Assembly: GCA_037043015.1 (NCBI GenBank)
Contig: CM073323.1
Span: 28,486,758-28,550,757, forward strand
Direction: 5' to 3'
DNA from: Bryum argenteum
Lineage: Eukaryota > Streptophyta > Bryopsida > Bryales > Bryaceae
DNA length: 64,000 bases
A model generated the notes under the pieces. The model made no database searches, was not told the DNA's origin, and was given only the letters and a program-made list of their open reading frames with translations. The translations under genes were made by a program, and so were the position numbers. Position 1 is the first letter of the stretch; each line of letters begins with the position of its first letter. Below, piece after piece: positions 1 through 10,400 of the stretch.

Positions 1-116
1 GCATGCTTGGTGAGCAAGCCCGTGACAAGCTTCATTGCCGGCTTGTACTGCCGATGGTCGATGGCGTCCCATAGCGGCTTGAGTTTCCTCTCAGGGATTC
101 CTCCCCTGGTGGCCAT
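1..116 (-). CDS. NAA25: NAA25, NatB N-terminal acetyltransferase auxiliary subunit, N-terminal fragment (runs off window)
   Basis: Only the first 38 codons lie in the window, reading leftwards from the ATG at 116-114. The translated start contains GGIPERKLKPLWDAID followed by an Arg-Gln-Tyr-Lys and a KLVTGLL stretch. This matches the N-terminus of plant NAA25 (TCU2), where GIPERR, a WDAID block and a helical TPR-like segment are conserved. NAA25 is the ribosome-anchoring subunit that, with catalytic NAA20, acetylates N-termini beginning Met-Asp, Met-Glu, Met-Asn or Met-Gln. No stop or obvious splice donor is seen before the edge. The gene is divergent from NMD3, with 673 bp between the two ATGs. 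The identification rests on a short stretch, so it is firm for the family but says nothing about gene integrity. Confidence 0.82.
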   Translation of the reverse strand, partial: MATRGGIPERKLKPLWDAIDHRQYKPAMKLVTGLLTKH

Positions 117-789
117 GACGAACCTCCCTACGCGAACCAAGACATGTGCGACACCAGATCGAAGCGCGAGAAAAACGAGGAAATCGGCAATTACACTTGA
201 AATCTGTAAACCTCAAAAAATATCAAACAATCCATTGACAGCCTCGTGATCAATCCTAACCTGGAGTGCTGTACTCGAGCCCTAAACCCTAAGTAGTTGT
301 CAAATGATCTCGTTCACATTGGACGCAAGGGTCTAGTGAACCTCGTTAAAACCCCACTGAGGCACTGACGAAAGTATCACTGTTCAGTAAAAGTAAAAGG
401 GACATAAGTGAAAGAGACCCAAAAAATGTTTGGTACCGCTTTTTTGATTAGTGTGAACGCCGCTAATTTGGAACCGCTTAGGGTTTAGGGCTCCTGCGTG
501 GGGGCCTTCTCGACATTCAGGCCCTTCAAGGCCTCTGTCTCACCGGCCTCGGTTAGGAAGCTGCTTCACCGGGATTTTCCGGATTGTCGAGGATTTCTAC
601 GTTGATAGCTCTCTTGATCACTCACTTCCCATTCTCATTGAAAATTCTGGCAGCTTTTGGTTCCTTGTAGTTCGTTTTTCGACGCTTGCTTTTGCAGAAT
701 TGCTCAAAAGAGGTCACAGGTGCTGGCTTGTTGTAGTTGTCAGTAGATATTGGGGAAGATTGTGGTGAATTGTTTCCTTACCAGCGGCG
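117..789. promoter_or_regulatory. Bidirectional NAA25/NMD3 promoter with two telo-box motifs
   Basis: This 673-bp interval separates the NAA25 start (minus) from the NMD3 start (plus). It holds AAACCCTAA at 284-292 and the reverse complement TTAGGGTTT at 479-487. These are telo-boxes, known in plants from promoters of ribosomal-protein and ribosome-biogenesis genes, which suits NMD3, a 60S export adaptor. No clear TATA box was seen. The motifs are read directly; their function here is inferred. Confidence 0.5.
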
Positions 790-2349
790 ATGGCGACCGA
801 CATGTTCACCGTGTCCCATACGGTCGGGCGGGTGCTATGTTGCATGTGCGGGGTGGCGATGGCACCAAACGCTGCGAACATGTGCGTGACTTGCCTGCGT
901 TCGCAAGTGGACATCACCGAGGGTTTGCAAAAATTGGTGACAGTGCTCTATTGCCCGGAGTGCGGCCGTTACCTGCAGCCGCCTCGGACGTGGGTGAAGG
1001 CGGAGCTCGAGTCGAAGGAGCTTCTCACTTTTTGTATCAAGCGGTTGAAGAACATCAATAAGGTGCGGTTGGTGGACGCGGGTTTCATCTGGACAGAGCC
1101 GCACTCGAAGCGGCTGAAAGTGAAGCTGAAAATTCAGAAAGAGGTGATCAACGGCGCCATCTTGGAGCAAGCCTACGTCGTGGACTATACGGTCGAGGAT
1201 CACATGTGCGAGAAATGCTCTCGAGTAGCGGCGAATCCTGACCAGTGGATTGCCTGCGTACAAGTGAGACAAAAGGTGGAGCACAAGAGAACTTTTTTCT
1301 TTTTGGAACAGCTGATTATCAAACACGCTGCTGCCGCCGCCGCTGTAAACATCAAGCAGATACACGATGGCATGGATTTCTACTTCGCAAACAAGAGTCA
1401 CGGCTTGAAGCTCCTCGACTTCTTGTCGAATGTTGTTCCCACTCGGAGCAGGCACGACAAGCAGCTGGTCTCTCACGACACGAAGTCCAACACATACAAT
1501 TACAGGTTCACCATGTCGGTGGAGATTTGCCCTGTGTGCAAGGATGACCTAATTTTTTTGCCGCAGAAAGTGGCTGCGAGCTTAGGCAACATCGGTCCAC
1601 TGGTCCTGTGCATGCAGGTGTCCAATACTCTATTGCTGCTGGATCCGCAGACCTTGCGAACTGCTTACATGGATGCCAATCAGTATTGGAGAACCGGGTT
1701 TAAGCCTCTTCTCTCTGCCAAGCAACTCGTGGAGTACGTCGTTTTAGACATTGAGACTGAGCCTGGTGTTTCTTCCCGTGTAGGGAGGTACTCACTAGCT
1801 GAGGTGCAGGTGGCGAGGAAGTCCGATTTCGGCAAGAATGATACAACATTCATGGCACGCACACATCTGGGACATCTATTGAACGTCGGGGACTTCGCCT
1901 TGGGGTACGATGTGTACGCAGCTAATCCCAACAATCCAGATTTGGAAAAGTACCGCAACTTGTCACTTCCAGATGTAGTTCTTGTAAAGAAGAGTTATGA
2001 GGAGAAGCGGGCGAGGAGACGTGGAAAGCCAAGACCATGGAAGCTGAAGGCTCTGGAGATGGAGATTGATCCTAGTGCTCTGAGGCAAGACCCAGAGAAG
2101 GCAGTTGCGGAGTACGAGAAGTTTATGGAGGAGCTTGAGGAGGATCCAGAGATGCGTGGTAGGATTGGTCTCTACCGGGATCCCAACTACAAAGCTCAAT
2201 CTGAAACGGCTTCCATGATAGATGGAGATGATGATGAGCCCCCCTCGGTGCCCCTGGAGGAGTTGTTAGCGGACCTTCGCATCGATCATGAAGGTGATGG
2301 AGACGAAGAGTCTGAGGCTGTTGAGGATGAGGAAATGGACGAGGCTTAG
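790..2349 (+). CDS. NMD3: NMD3, 60S ribosomal subunit nuclear export adaptor
   Basis: An intronless 519-codon ORF, close to the usual length of plant NMD3. NMD3 binds the late pre-60S subunit in the nucleus and bridges it to the exportin CRM1/XPO1; it is released in the cytoplasm. The N-terminal zinc-binding part is intact, with Cys pairs at residues about 17-20, 32-35, 55-58 (YCPECGRYLQPP) and near 140 (MCEKCSR). A further CxxC lies near 247 (EICPVCKDDL). The family signatures QWIACVQVRQKVEHKRTFF and the LLDPQTLRTAYMD block are present. The C-terminal 60 residues are highly acidic (DGDDDEPP to the end), as is normal for the export-signal tail. Start choice: first ATG, giving MATDMFTVSHTVGRVLCCMCG, which puts the first zinc knuckle at the expected distance. 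It is divergent from NAA25. Confidence 0.97.
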   Translation: MATDMFTVSHTVGRVLCCMCGVAMAPNAANMCVTCLRSQVDITEGLQKLVTVLYCPECGRYLQPPRTWVKAELESKELLTFCIKRLKNINKVRLVDAGFIWTEPHSKRLKVKLKIQKEVINGAILEQAYVVDYTVEDHMCEKCSRVAANPDQWIACVQVRQKVEHKRTFFFLEQLIIKHAAAAAAVNIKQIHDGMDFYFANKSHGLKLLDFLSNVVPTRSRHDKQLVSHDTKSNTYNYRFTMSVEICPVCKDDLIFLPQKVAASLGNIGPLVLCMQVSNTLLLLDPQTLRTAYMDANQYWRTGFKPLLSAKQLVEYVVLDIETEPGVSSRVGRYSLAEVQVARKSDFGKNDTTFMARTHLGHLLNVGDFALGYDVYAANPNNPDLEKYRNLSLPDVVLVKKSYEEKRARRRGKPRPWKLKALEMEIDPSALRQDPEKAVAEYEKFMEELEEDPEMRGRIGLYRDPNYKAQSETASMIDGDDDEPPSVPLEELLADLRIDHEGDGDEESEAVEDEEMDEA

Positions 2350-3383
2350 CTTGGCACTCTAAATCAGGAAAGCTTTTCCGACCAATTTTGTGAGGAACAT
2401 GTGAAGTCTCAGTGCCTCCAGAGAATATGCTCATGATGTTGCAGTATTCCAATTCGGAGCTCGTCAACTATAAGCGCAGGTTGTTCTTTCTCAGCCTTGC
2501 GCATCTTATCATCTGATCTGCATCCACTTTAGGAGGTCTGTTTTTTCACATCCATGTAGATTTAGAACCAGGCATTCCTCATTAGTGAATAGCTTGAGCA
2601 AAGTGTCATCTGTATACAGGAACAAATAGGTGTCCTTGATATTAGTGTGTCAGCTTTATAGTAGAGTTTTGGTTTTCCCTGTTGGGAACTCTGACAGGCA
2701 AGACCTGATTCTGGTCGTTGTATGCTTCTTTCAAGCTGGAAGTAAAAATTTGTAATACGCCCCCTTGTGGAGGATTACTTCATGGAAATTACTCGATCTG
2801 AATGTGTGGGTTTGATTGCGCTCCCTTTTGTATCCAATCACCACTAGAAATGTGATGCGGTCACCTCGTACTTCATATTTGAGAACAGTCCTCTGTCGAT
2901 TGCTGATTTGGTGAATAATTAAGGAGTCCTCTTGATTGTAACCAGAGTATGATAGTACAGCAATTACGAAATTTACTCCATTATACTCTCTTATTGTGTT
3001 TGTTAGAATTGTTGTATATATCGGCTTCTGAGCACACGTTAATATCTTTGGAGTCTGCTGTCATGCTTGTCTTTATGTGAAGAGCAAGAGTTATCGCTTG
3101 CTTGCTCATAGCTGACTGAAATACTATTCTTGATGATTGGTTGAAGTTGGCGTATAGAATCACAGATGCGGATAATCTATCTCGGCATGAGTATGTTGGT
3201 CACATGTACTGCTGCAACGAAGCACTGCATTTTTTCTGTTGCATCTATCATCTCTAACGTACCAGCTTTGCACATACCGTCGGTTGCAGTGTCATCACAT
3301 GTTAAATTTCCATTGATGCATATCAACAATGGTCTACTGTACCTGCCTCTAGTTGTCTGAATGTGTACCGGTGTCTCTTTATT
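2350..3383 (+). other. NMD3 3' flank and intergenic DNA
   Basis: The first few hundred bases are probably 3' UTR of NMD3, judged only by position. Small open frames occur in 2981-3360 on both strands, but none resembles a known protein and the base composition is that of spacer. Nothing else was recognised. Confidence 0.4.
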
Positions 3384-3479
3384 CGATGAGTAACATGCAG
3401 ACACACACGATGAGTAACAAGCAGACACACACGATGACTGACATGCAGACACACACGATGAGTAATATGCAGACACACA
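3384..3479. repeat. 24-bp minisatellite, 4 copies
   Basis: Four head-to-tail 24-bp units start at 3384, 3408, 3432 and 3456. Each begins CGATGAGTAACATGCAG or a variant and ends in an ACACACA run. The units differ by one to three bases. The small open frames overlapping them (repeating Cys-Val-Ser-Ala on minus) are a by-product of the period being a multiple of three. Confidence 0.9.
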
Positions 3480-5459
3480 CATGGCCATTCCTCCCTTTCT
3501 TTTGTATTCATTTATGCATTACACGATGACGACATATACATTCTGGAGATCTTCAGGTAGCGATGACGAGATATTCATTCTGGAGAGGTATTGAATTCAC
3601 GAATCTTTCCTGCCCAGAAGGAGTTGCGCTTTACATCTCCATTTATCCATCATGTAGGTGGTCTACGCAGCCATGTTCTTGTCTTTGAAATCAATCCGGC
3701 AAATGAATCTCTCTCTTGATCTAATCATTGAATTGTTGATTTTTACTTATACACCCTGTTGGTTGCAATTTTTGAAAGCTTTTGAAGTGCACCTGACTTC
3801 ATCAACCCCTATAGTCGAAAGCCCCCAAAACTGCCAAAACACCTCAAAACCACCCTCTTTCAATGCAAGAAGATGAAAATTTTCAACTATTGACGTAATC
3901 TCAAGTATGTAACCGTGAAATCTTATACCTAACTTGTTCATGTATGGGTGTACCAAAGATTAGTCTCAAACTCCTTACCATTTGTGAGATCGTAACATTC
4001 AAAGTTGAAAAAAGAAGTTTTTCCCCCTTGTTGCAAAATAGATTCGAAGTTTTTTGTGAGCCCAAGAAACCAATTTTAAGAGTAAATTGGAAATGTGGCT
4101 CTTCAAATGCTTGTTCTTTAGAAGTGAGTTAAGAACATGTCTATGCAATTTTTACCCTCATGCGACCTATTAAACCTAAAGAAATGCTTGAATTTTCACA
4201 TGGAGGTATGCTGAAATTCAACTTTAAAGGCCCCTCTTTGATAATGAAAATGGCATGTGAAAAATAATTAGATGAAAGATCCGAACATTGAGATGATTCC
4301 TTAAGACCTTATTTCCAAGCACAAATAACAAAACTTGAATAAAAGTAAAATCTTAAATTTTGGTGAATTTTTGAAGTGTTTGCAATCTTATTGATTTTGG
4401 GCGGATCTTGAGATTCAATGAGCATATACTGCAGATTGGGCAGTTTTGGGCAGATTTCAAATAGTGTTTTCAAACTTTGACAGGAAATATCTTCTAAGTA
4501 TGAGGAATTTGAAGCATGAGATGACTCTTTCGGAAAGGTATTGAAAATCTCTACAACCTACAAAAGGTTTCAATTTCATATGAGCTAAATATAGGATATA
4601 AGAGGCTGACTAGACCCCAGCCGAACCGTTTGGGCTCTTTTCAACTTTATGGGTTAGACCCAGCCCGAGGGGTTGGGTTTTTTTTGAGAGAATCTTGCTC
4701 ATAACTTACACTCCATTATACCAAATGGAATTTTTAGAATTCCAAACTGAGCACCTTAAAGAGATCTATACTTTCTTAGAATAGAGCTCAAGCAAATTAA
4801 AATAGAATGATGCTAAAAATGGAGTTTAAAAGAGATTTTGGGTGTGGTATCAGGAAAGCATATGACGTTTAAGGGTTTATCATGATTGCTTCGTTTGAGT
4901 TTATCTGCCTTCACGTGTGTGCTATATTTGATTAACCACGTATTGTTACGTACAACCACTTTGTAATCCTTCTAGAATCAACTCTTGTACATTATGTAAA
5001 TGTTACAGTATCTGTGTAGGAGTTGCCAAACTTTAACTATATATATAAAATCCAAAAATCACAAAAGAAGAAAGGCAGGTTGGTAGGTTGGTACCTTGGT
5101 GGACAGGAAGGTCGCCAAACGACGGACCCAATTCTATTATATATGTAGTGATAGTGATCATACCGACCGTTATACCGAGGATGACAAATAAGTGAAAAAT
5201 TCAAACACCTATGAATATTCAGGTAAGTTTGTATTAAGGTTTGATGTCTGCTCTCATGTTCTGAGTCTTTCTTTTAGAGATCTCAATTGATCTAATTGAG
5301 ACTTCAATTACAAGAAAGATAGGCAATTCATGTTTTATTTTATTTTATTGGTAATGTATTTGTGATGTGTATTCTATTCTTGTTTGTAGGTCTATTTTTT
5401 ATCACTTTGATGACTTTCTTGATTAGATTCTTGACTCTGTATTTTTGGTATTAGATTTG
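3480..5459. other. AT-rich intergenic DNA with diffuse old repeat fragments
   Basis: No gene is seen. Words found again elsewhere include TTACCATTTGTGAGATC at 3976 and 35580. A TTTTGGGCAGATTTCA segment near 4442, followed by a 'levelled' sequence, is seen again near 55312. They look like decayed fragments of the TTAA-ended repeat family described at 23213 and 35402. Confidence 0.35.
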
Positions 5460-6938
5460 CATTGATGTTTTTACAATGAGAAAAGTGAAAAAATGGATGA
5501 TTTTTGAGGGGCTATATTTCCTTTATTCATAGTTGAATTTCACTTTTATTTTTTGGGATGGATTCCAAATAGAGTCTTATTAGCTTAACCCCTAAACGTC
5601 CCTAGTGTCGAAAAATGACATTTTGGATGAAGGGCAGAAACTTTGAAGAGCCATAACTTCTTCATCCAAACTCCGTTTTTGACGAAATCACTTGGGTTAG
5701 GTCACAAATCAAGTCTAGTTTATGTGGTAAAAATCGCAGACTCATAAAATACAGTATGAATAAATGGCATGGATTTTAGTGAAGGCAGCTTTTGTTTTTG
5801 GGTTTTCAAACATTTGGCATGTTTTACCATTGCAAGCCAATTATGTGAAATCTAAAATAGTTTTTCATGAATTTTTTTTCATAGGTTTGATATTTAGATG
5901 CATCCCAACAACTTTGTAGTTGGAAGTTTTTTGATCTAGATAACTTTGGTGTTAGCTTTGCAATGATGTTTCTACGATGAAAAAAGTGAAAAAATGGATG
6001 ATTTTTGAAGAGCTAGATCTCCTTCATCCACCGTGAGATTTTGACTTTATTTTTTGGGATGGATTCCAATTATAGTCTATTTTTAGTGGTAGAAACCTTG
6101 ACCCAATCGAGGATATATTGAAGAAAAGGCATGGATTTGAGTGCGAGGGGTCTAGTTTTGGACTATTTTTCCTTTGTAATTTTTTTGGCAGTTTTCACGA
6201 CTACAAGGCTACTATTTGAGCCAAGATCTTTTTTTGATGAATTTTTTTGGTACAAGAGTGTATTTGAGATGAAGATGAACAACTTTCTAGTTGCTGATTT
6301 TTTGATTGCAAATTTCATGTTGGTAGTATTTTCACTTCATAGTGGAAATGATGGTATTTTGTAGCCTGTTTTGCGCACTAATATGTTATGATCTCACAAT
6401 CTATGAGGTCCCATGAGTCAATTTTTGGTCCACATGATCTACTACGAGTCTATTACAAGTTTGTACGGTTGAGATCTGAATAGCTTATCTTTATTTTCAT
6501 CTATATCACTTTTTTTGAAAATTAGTTTTTGGCTAAAATTACCCCAAGGACGTTTAGGGGTTAAGTGGTAGCCACCTTGACCCAATTGAAAGTGTTTTGA
6601 AGGTAAGGCATAGGTTTGAGTGCAAGAGGTGTAGTTTTGGACTACTTCCCCTTTGTAAACTTTTTGGATGTACCAATCAAGAAAGTCATCAAAGTCATTG
6701 AAAAACATGCCACATGTATCAAACAACGGAAACCAATGAGACGGACACGAGAATTCATGCCATAAATATTTAACATTTGGAGTTAGACTTTCACCACAAA
6801 AAAGTAGACTTCAATTCAAATTCAACTCAACAAATTTCATCCAAAACGAATGTTCAGATCAAGAAGATATGGCTCTAAGAGTTTTGGGTTGACATCCAAA
6901 ATGATCAATTTCAACATCTCTCGCGTTTAGGGGGTTAA
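5460..6938. mobile_element. TTAA-flanked inverted-repeat element, composite copy
   Basis: The left end TTAA then CCCCTAAACGTCC is at 5585. The inverted end CGTTTAGGGGG then TTAA closes at 6938. The two ends remain alignable for more than 100 bp as an inverted repeat; both contain CCATAACTTCTTCATC-like and TTTTGGATG blocks. A second inverted end, GGACGTTTAGGGG then TTAA, sits inside at 6548-6564. Two 95-bp direct repeats (5487 and 5987, sharing GTGAAAAAATGGATGATTT) and two about 105-bp repeats (6087 and 6565) show internal duplication or nesting. There is no convincing transposase; the 77-codon frame at 6131 has no recognisable domain. TTAA target sites with CCC-starting ends fit piggyBac-like chemistry, but that assignment is inference. 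Confidence 0.6.
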
Positions 6939-7409
6939 AGTGCTCGCATGGCTAACTTCACTACAACTTTGTTACATAAAATTCTGAAATTTGAGCCATC
7001 ATCATTGAGCACGTTACCTCTATGGTGAAGTGGCCAATAATGGCGCAATTTCAACACGAAAAATCTACAAGGATGTTCCGGGTGCAAACAATTTTCATGC
7101 ATGGAGAAAATTAGTAGAAAGTTAGAGCAAGTGGAATCATCATTTTAGGACTCTTAAAAATATTGAGTTATGAATTTTTAAAGTTGGAATTATAGGTGTT
7201 CCTAAAATGGTGCCCTAACATGACACCCTATAATGCAAACCATAATATCTGTAGTGAGTACATGGTTTGTTGTATGACGAAGCTATAATGTACCTATGAG
7301 TGAAGATTACTAAAGCTCCATTATTGGCACTGCGACATCAATTGAGTGTTCAAGTTAGGAAACGCCATCAAACTACAAACTGGCGAGGACACATCAATCA
7401 TGTAAGATT
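6939..7409. other. AT-rich spacer
   Basis: No gene, RNA or clear repeat was recognised in this stretch between the TTAA element and the GC-richer repeat array. Confidence 0.4.
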
Positions 7410-10400
7410 AGTCAACTATCCCTACAAGATGTGGAATTTGGTGGTAAAATGGTCCAGTGCTGTAGTCCTCTCTTTCGTCTCCTCGCGTCCAGTGCACTCA
7501 GTGACTCCACTGTACCTGACCCAGGCCCTTTGCACACGTTACCCCCGCAGTGTCCCCAGCAGAGGTTGACCTCTTCGTTGAGCCTCCTCCTTCCTCCACT
7601 CGCTTGCTCAGTGCCGGCCTGCCGGAAACGGACGTTTGCGCATCGAGTTCCACACATCTGCTTCTCTCAAGCCTGTTCGTGATCGAGGTCTGGGTGCCCG
7701 GGAGCTACGAGCGGCGTTTTCACTTCCCCGACACTCCGTTCAGGTACTCGATCAAGTGCGCCACAGATAACCTTCATTTTCTACTTGCATGTGTTCTCTC
7801 TCAAGCTAAGGAGTCTGCGGGCACCGAGCGTCGCTACGTCGTTGCGTTACTAAAACTGTCGGTAAGGACCAGGTGATGTAGTTTGGATTTCACCTTAAAC
7901 CAGGTGTTGGTGGCTTCGAAGTTCGTCGATCCCACCACATCTTGATATCAACCGTCGAGAGTCCCCGTTTCACATGGAGTATCGTCAAAAAGTAGAGTGT
8001 CGATCAGTGCTGCAAACTAAGAAAGAAAGGACGAGGAGCAGCACGCGGGCATCGATCGTTGCTACGTTTTTGCCATGCTTTGCTTTCCGAAAGCTGTCGG
8101 GTAGGACGAGGTGGTGTTCGGTAGAGTTTAGATTACCCTATGTTAGGTGTTAGTTCGTCGATCCACCACATCTTGATTTCGACCGGTCGACGAGAGTCCC
8201 CGATTCACATGGAGTATCGTCAAAAAGAAGAGTATCGATCAGTGCTGCAAACTAAGAAAAAAAGGACGAGGAGCAGCACGCGGGCATCGATCGTTGCTAC
8301 GTTGTTGCCATGCTTTGCTTTCCGAAAGCTGTCGGGTAGGACGAGGTGGTGTTCGTTAGAATTTAGATTACCCTATGTTAGGTGTTAGTTCGTCGATCCC
8401 ACCACATCTTGATATCAACCGACGAGAGTCCCCGTTTCACATGGAGTATCGTCAAAAAGAAGAGTATCGATCAGTGCTGCAAACCAAGTAAGAGAGGAGG
8501 AGTAGCAGTATGCGGGCGTCGATCGTGGCCACTTCGTTGCCTTGCTTTGCATCACGGATGCTGTCGGTAAGGACCAAGTCATGTAGTTTAGATTTCACTT
8601 AAAACAAGGAGTAGGTGGATTCGAAGTTCGTCGATCCTACCACATCTTGATCTCAATCGACGATATTCCCATGAAAACACATGGAGAATCGTCAAACAGT
8701 AGTGTCTCAGTGCTGAATAACAAGAACGAGAGGACGAGTAGCAGTACGTGGCCATTGATCGTGATTGCCACGTTGTTGCAACCATGCTTTGCTTTTCGAA
8801 TGCTGTCGGGCCGGACCAGGTCTTATACTTTAATTCACACATTATATCAGGTGCTTGTGGGATCGTAGTTCGTCGATCCCACCACATCTTGATTTGAACC
8901 GACTAGAGTCCCCGCTTCTAATGGAGTCTCGTCAATAAGTAGAGTACTCGATCGGCGCTGCAAACCAAGAAAGAGAGGACGAGTAGCAGTAAGCGGGCAT
9001 CGATCGTGGCCTCGTTGTTTCCATGTTTCGCTTTACGGAAGCCGTCGGTAAGGACCAGATCATGTGGTTTATTATGAACTAATACTAGTTGGGCTCGTAG
9101 TTCGTCGACCCCACCACATCAACAAACGAGAGTCCTCGACTCATAAGGACAATTGTTTGAGTGTCAGCGCTTCAAGGCTACCTAATTAGGTCGAGTAACA
9201 GACGACTAAGTTTTTACAGGTGCAATATGTCAATCCGAGCTTCGATGCCAGGGCAGGAACGTACTAGGATAGACAAGAGCTCATCGCCCCTCACGATTCA
9301 GAGAGCGTTGAATACAAACTAGAAAAACAACCGTAACGTCACTCTGTTCTTTGAGCACGCCTCAGCACAGTCAGCAGACGTCTAAGTGAAGAACTACTGC
9401 TGAATGGTCTTCGTGGAGAGTATTTGTTTCTCCTCTGACAAGGTGCTTTCACTTCTAAGAGTCATTCGTTGTTTGCAGACTGTGAGTTGCCTCTGTCGAC
9501 GTTGAATTGTTCGTGGTGGTGCGTGTGACGTTTTACGGTTTGTATCGTTGCGGTCTGAATCGCAGCTCTACTGTCCGGGAGCGAAGGTGGACGTTTTCAT
9601 TTCCCCGTGAGGCTGAGTAAGTAACTCTGTCATTGCTTTATTGATGAGTTTAATGTTGCCCGTCCATCGTCTGCATGCGTTCATGCTGACTAGTATGTCG
9701 GCATTGTGGGTAGGATGCTTTGACAAAGTTGTCGGTAGGGACCGGATCATGTAGTTTTGTGGATCATAAGCTTGTGGGTGTTGCTGTATTTGTCAAGCCC
9801 GTGAATGTGTAGCTAGAATACCGATGAGAGGTCTGTTTCATGTGGAGCACTTGAGTCTGAGTGCTGGAGAGGAGGATACCCTCACATACGTCGCTAGAAC
9901 AGAGAGTGCAGGATGCTGTAGACATGCCATACGTTTAGATGTGCGTCCAAGCGTCAAAGCCCCATCATCTTGTACTGCGTGCTTATAGAAGTTTGTGGAT
10001 TAAGATGAGAGTGATTTTCGCGCGCTGTTCACAAGTTCCGGAGAGCAAAGCATAGGGACCAAAAACGATATTGGAAATATCACTCGGTTTTGGAAGCGCG
10101 TCTCCGTAGTGAAGAGTTTGGCGTTCTAGGGTAAAGAGCCTCGTAGGTAAGAACGAATGATCTTTGTGTGGAGTGTATCTTTTGTCCTTGACAAGGATAT
10201 GATGTCTGTGAAGATCATCCGTTGATTGCCGACACTACTATTTTCCAAATGTAGCGGTCGGTAGCTGTGTGTGACTGTAGTTCGAGAGGCAGAAGTTCTG
10301 CGGTTTGGAAGCTGGTGAGAACCCCAATTTCATTAAAATGGCATTATTCCAGTAAAATGGCACACCTCAACTTTCTGGATTGCAGTTAAAAGATCATGTG

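Noticed and set aside
835..1476. A 213-codon minus frame over NMD3
   Set aside because: Shadow of the intronless NMD3 gene; the plus frame carries all zinc-binding and family motifs.
3384..3479. Regular short repeats considered as a CRISPR-like array
   Set aside because: The units are contiguous with no unique spacers, in a plant nuclear context; it is a minisatellite.
8140..8887. ORFs of 60-100 codons in the 237-bp tandem units
   Set aside because: Frames differ between units and are interrupted, so no protein is being preserved.
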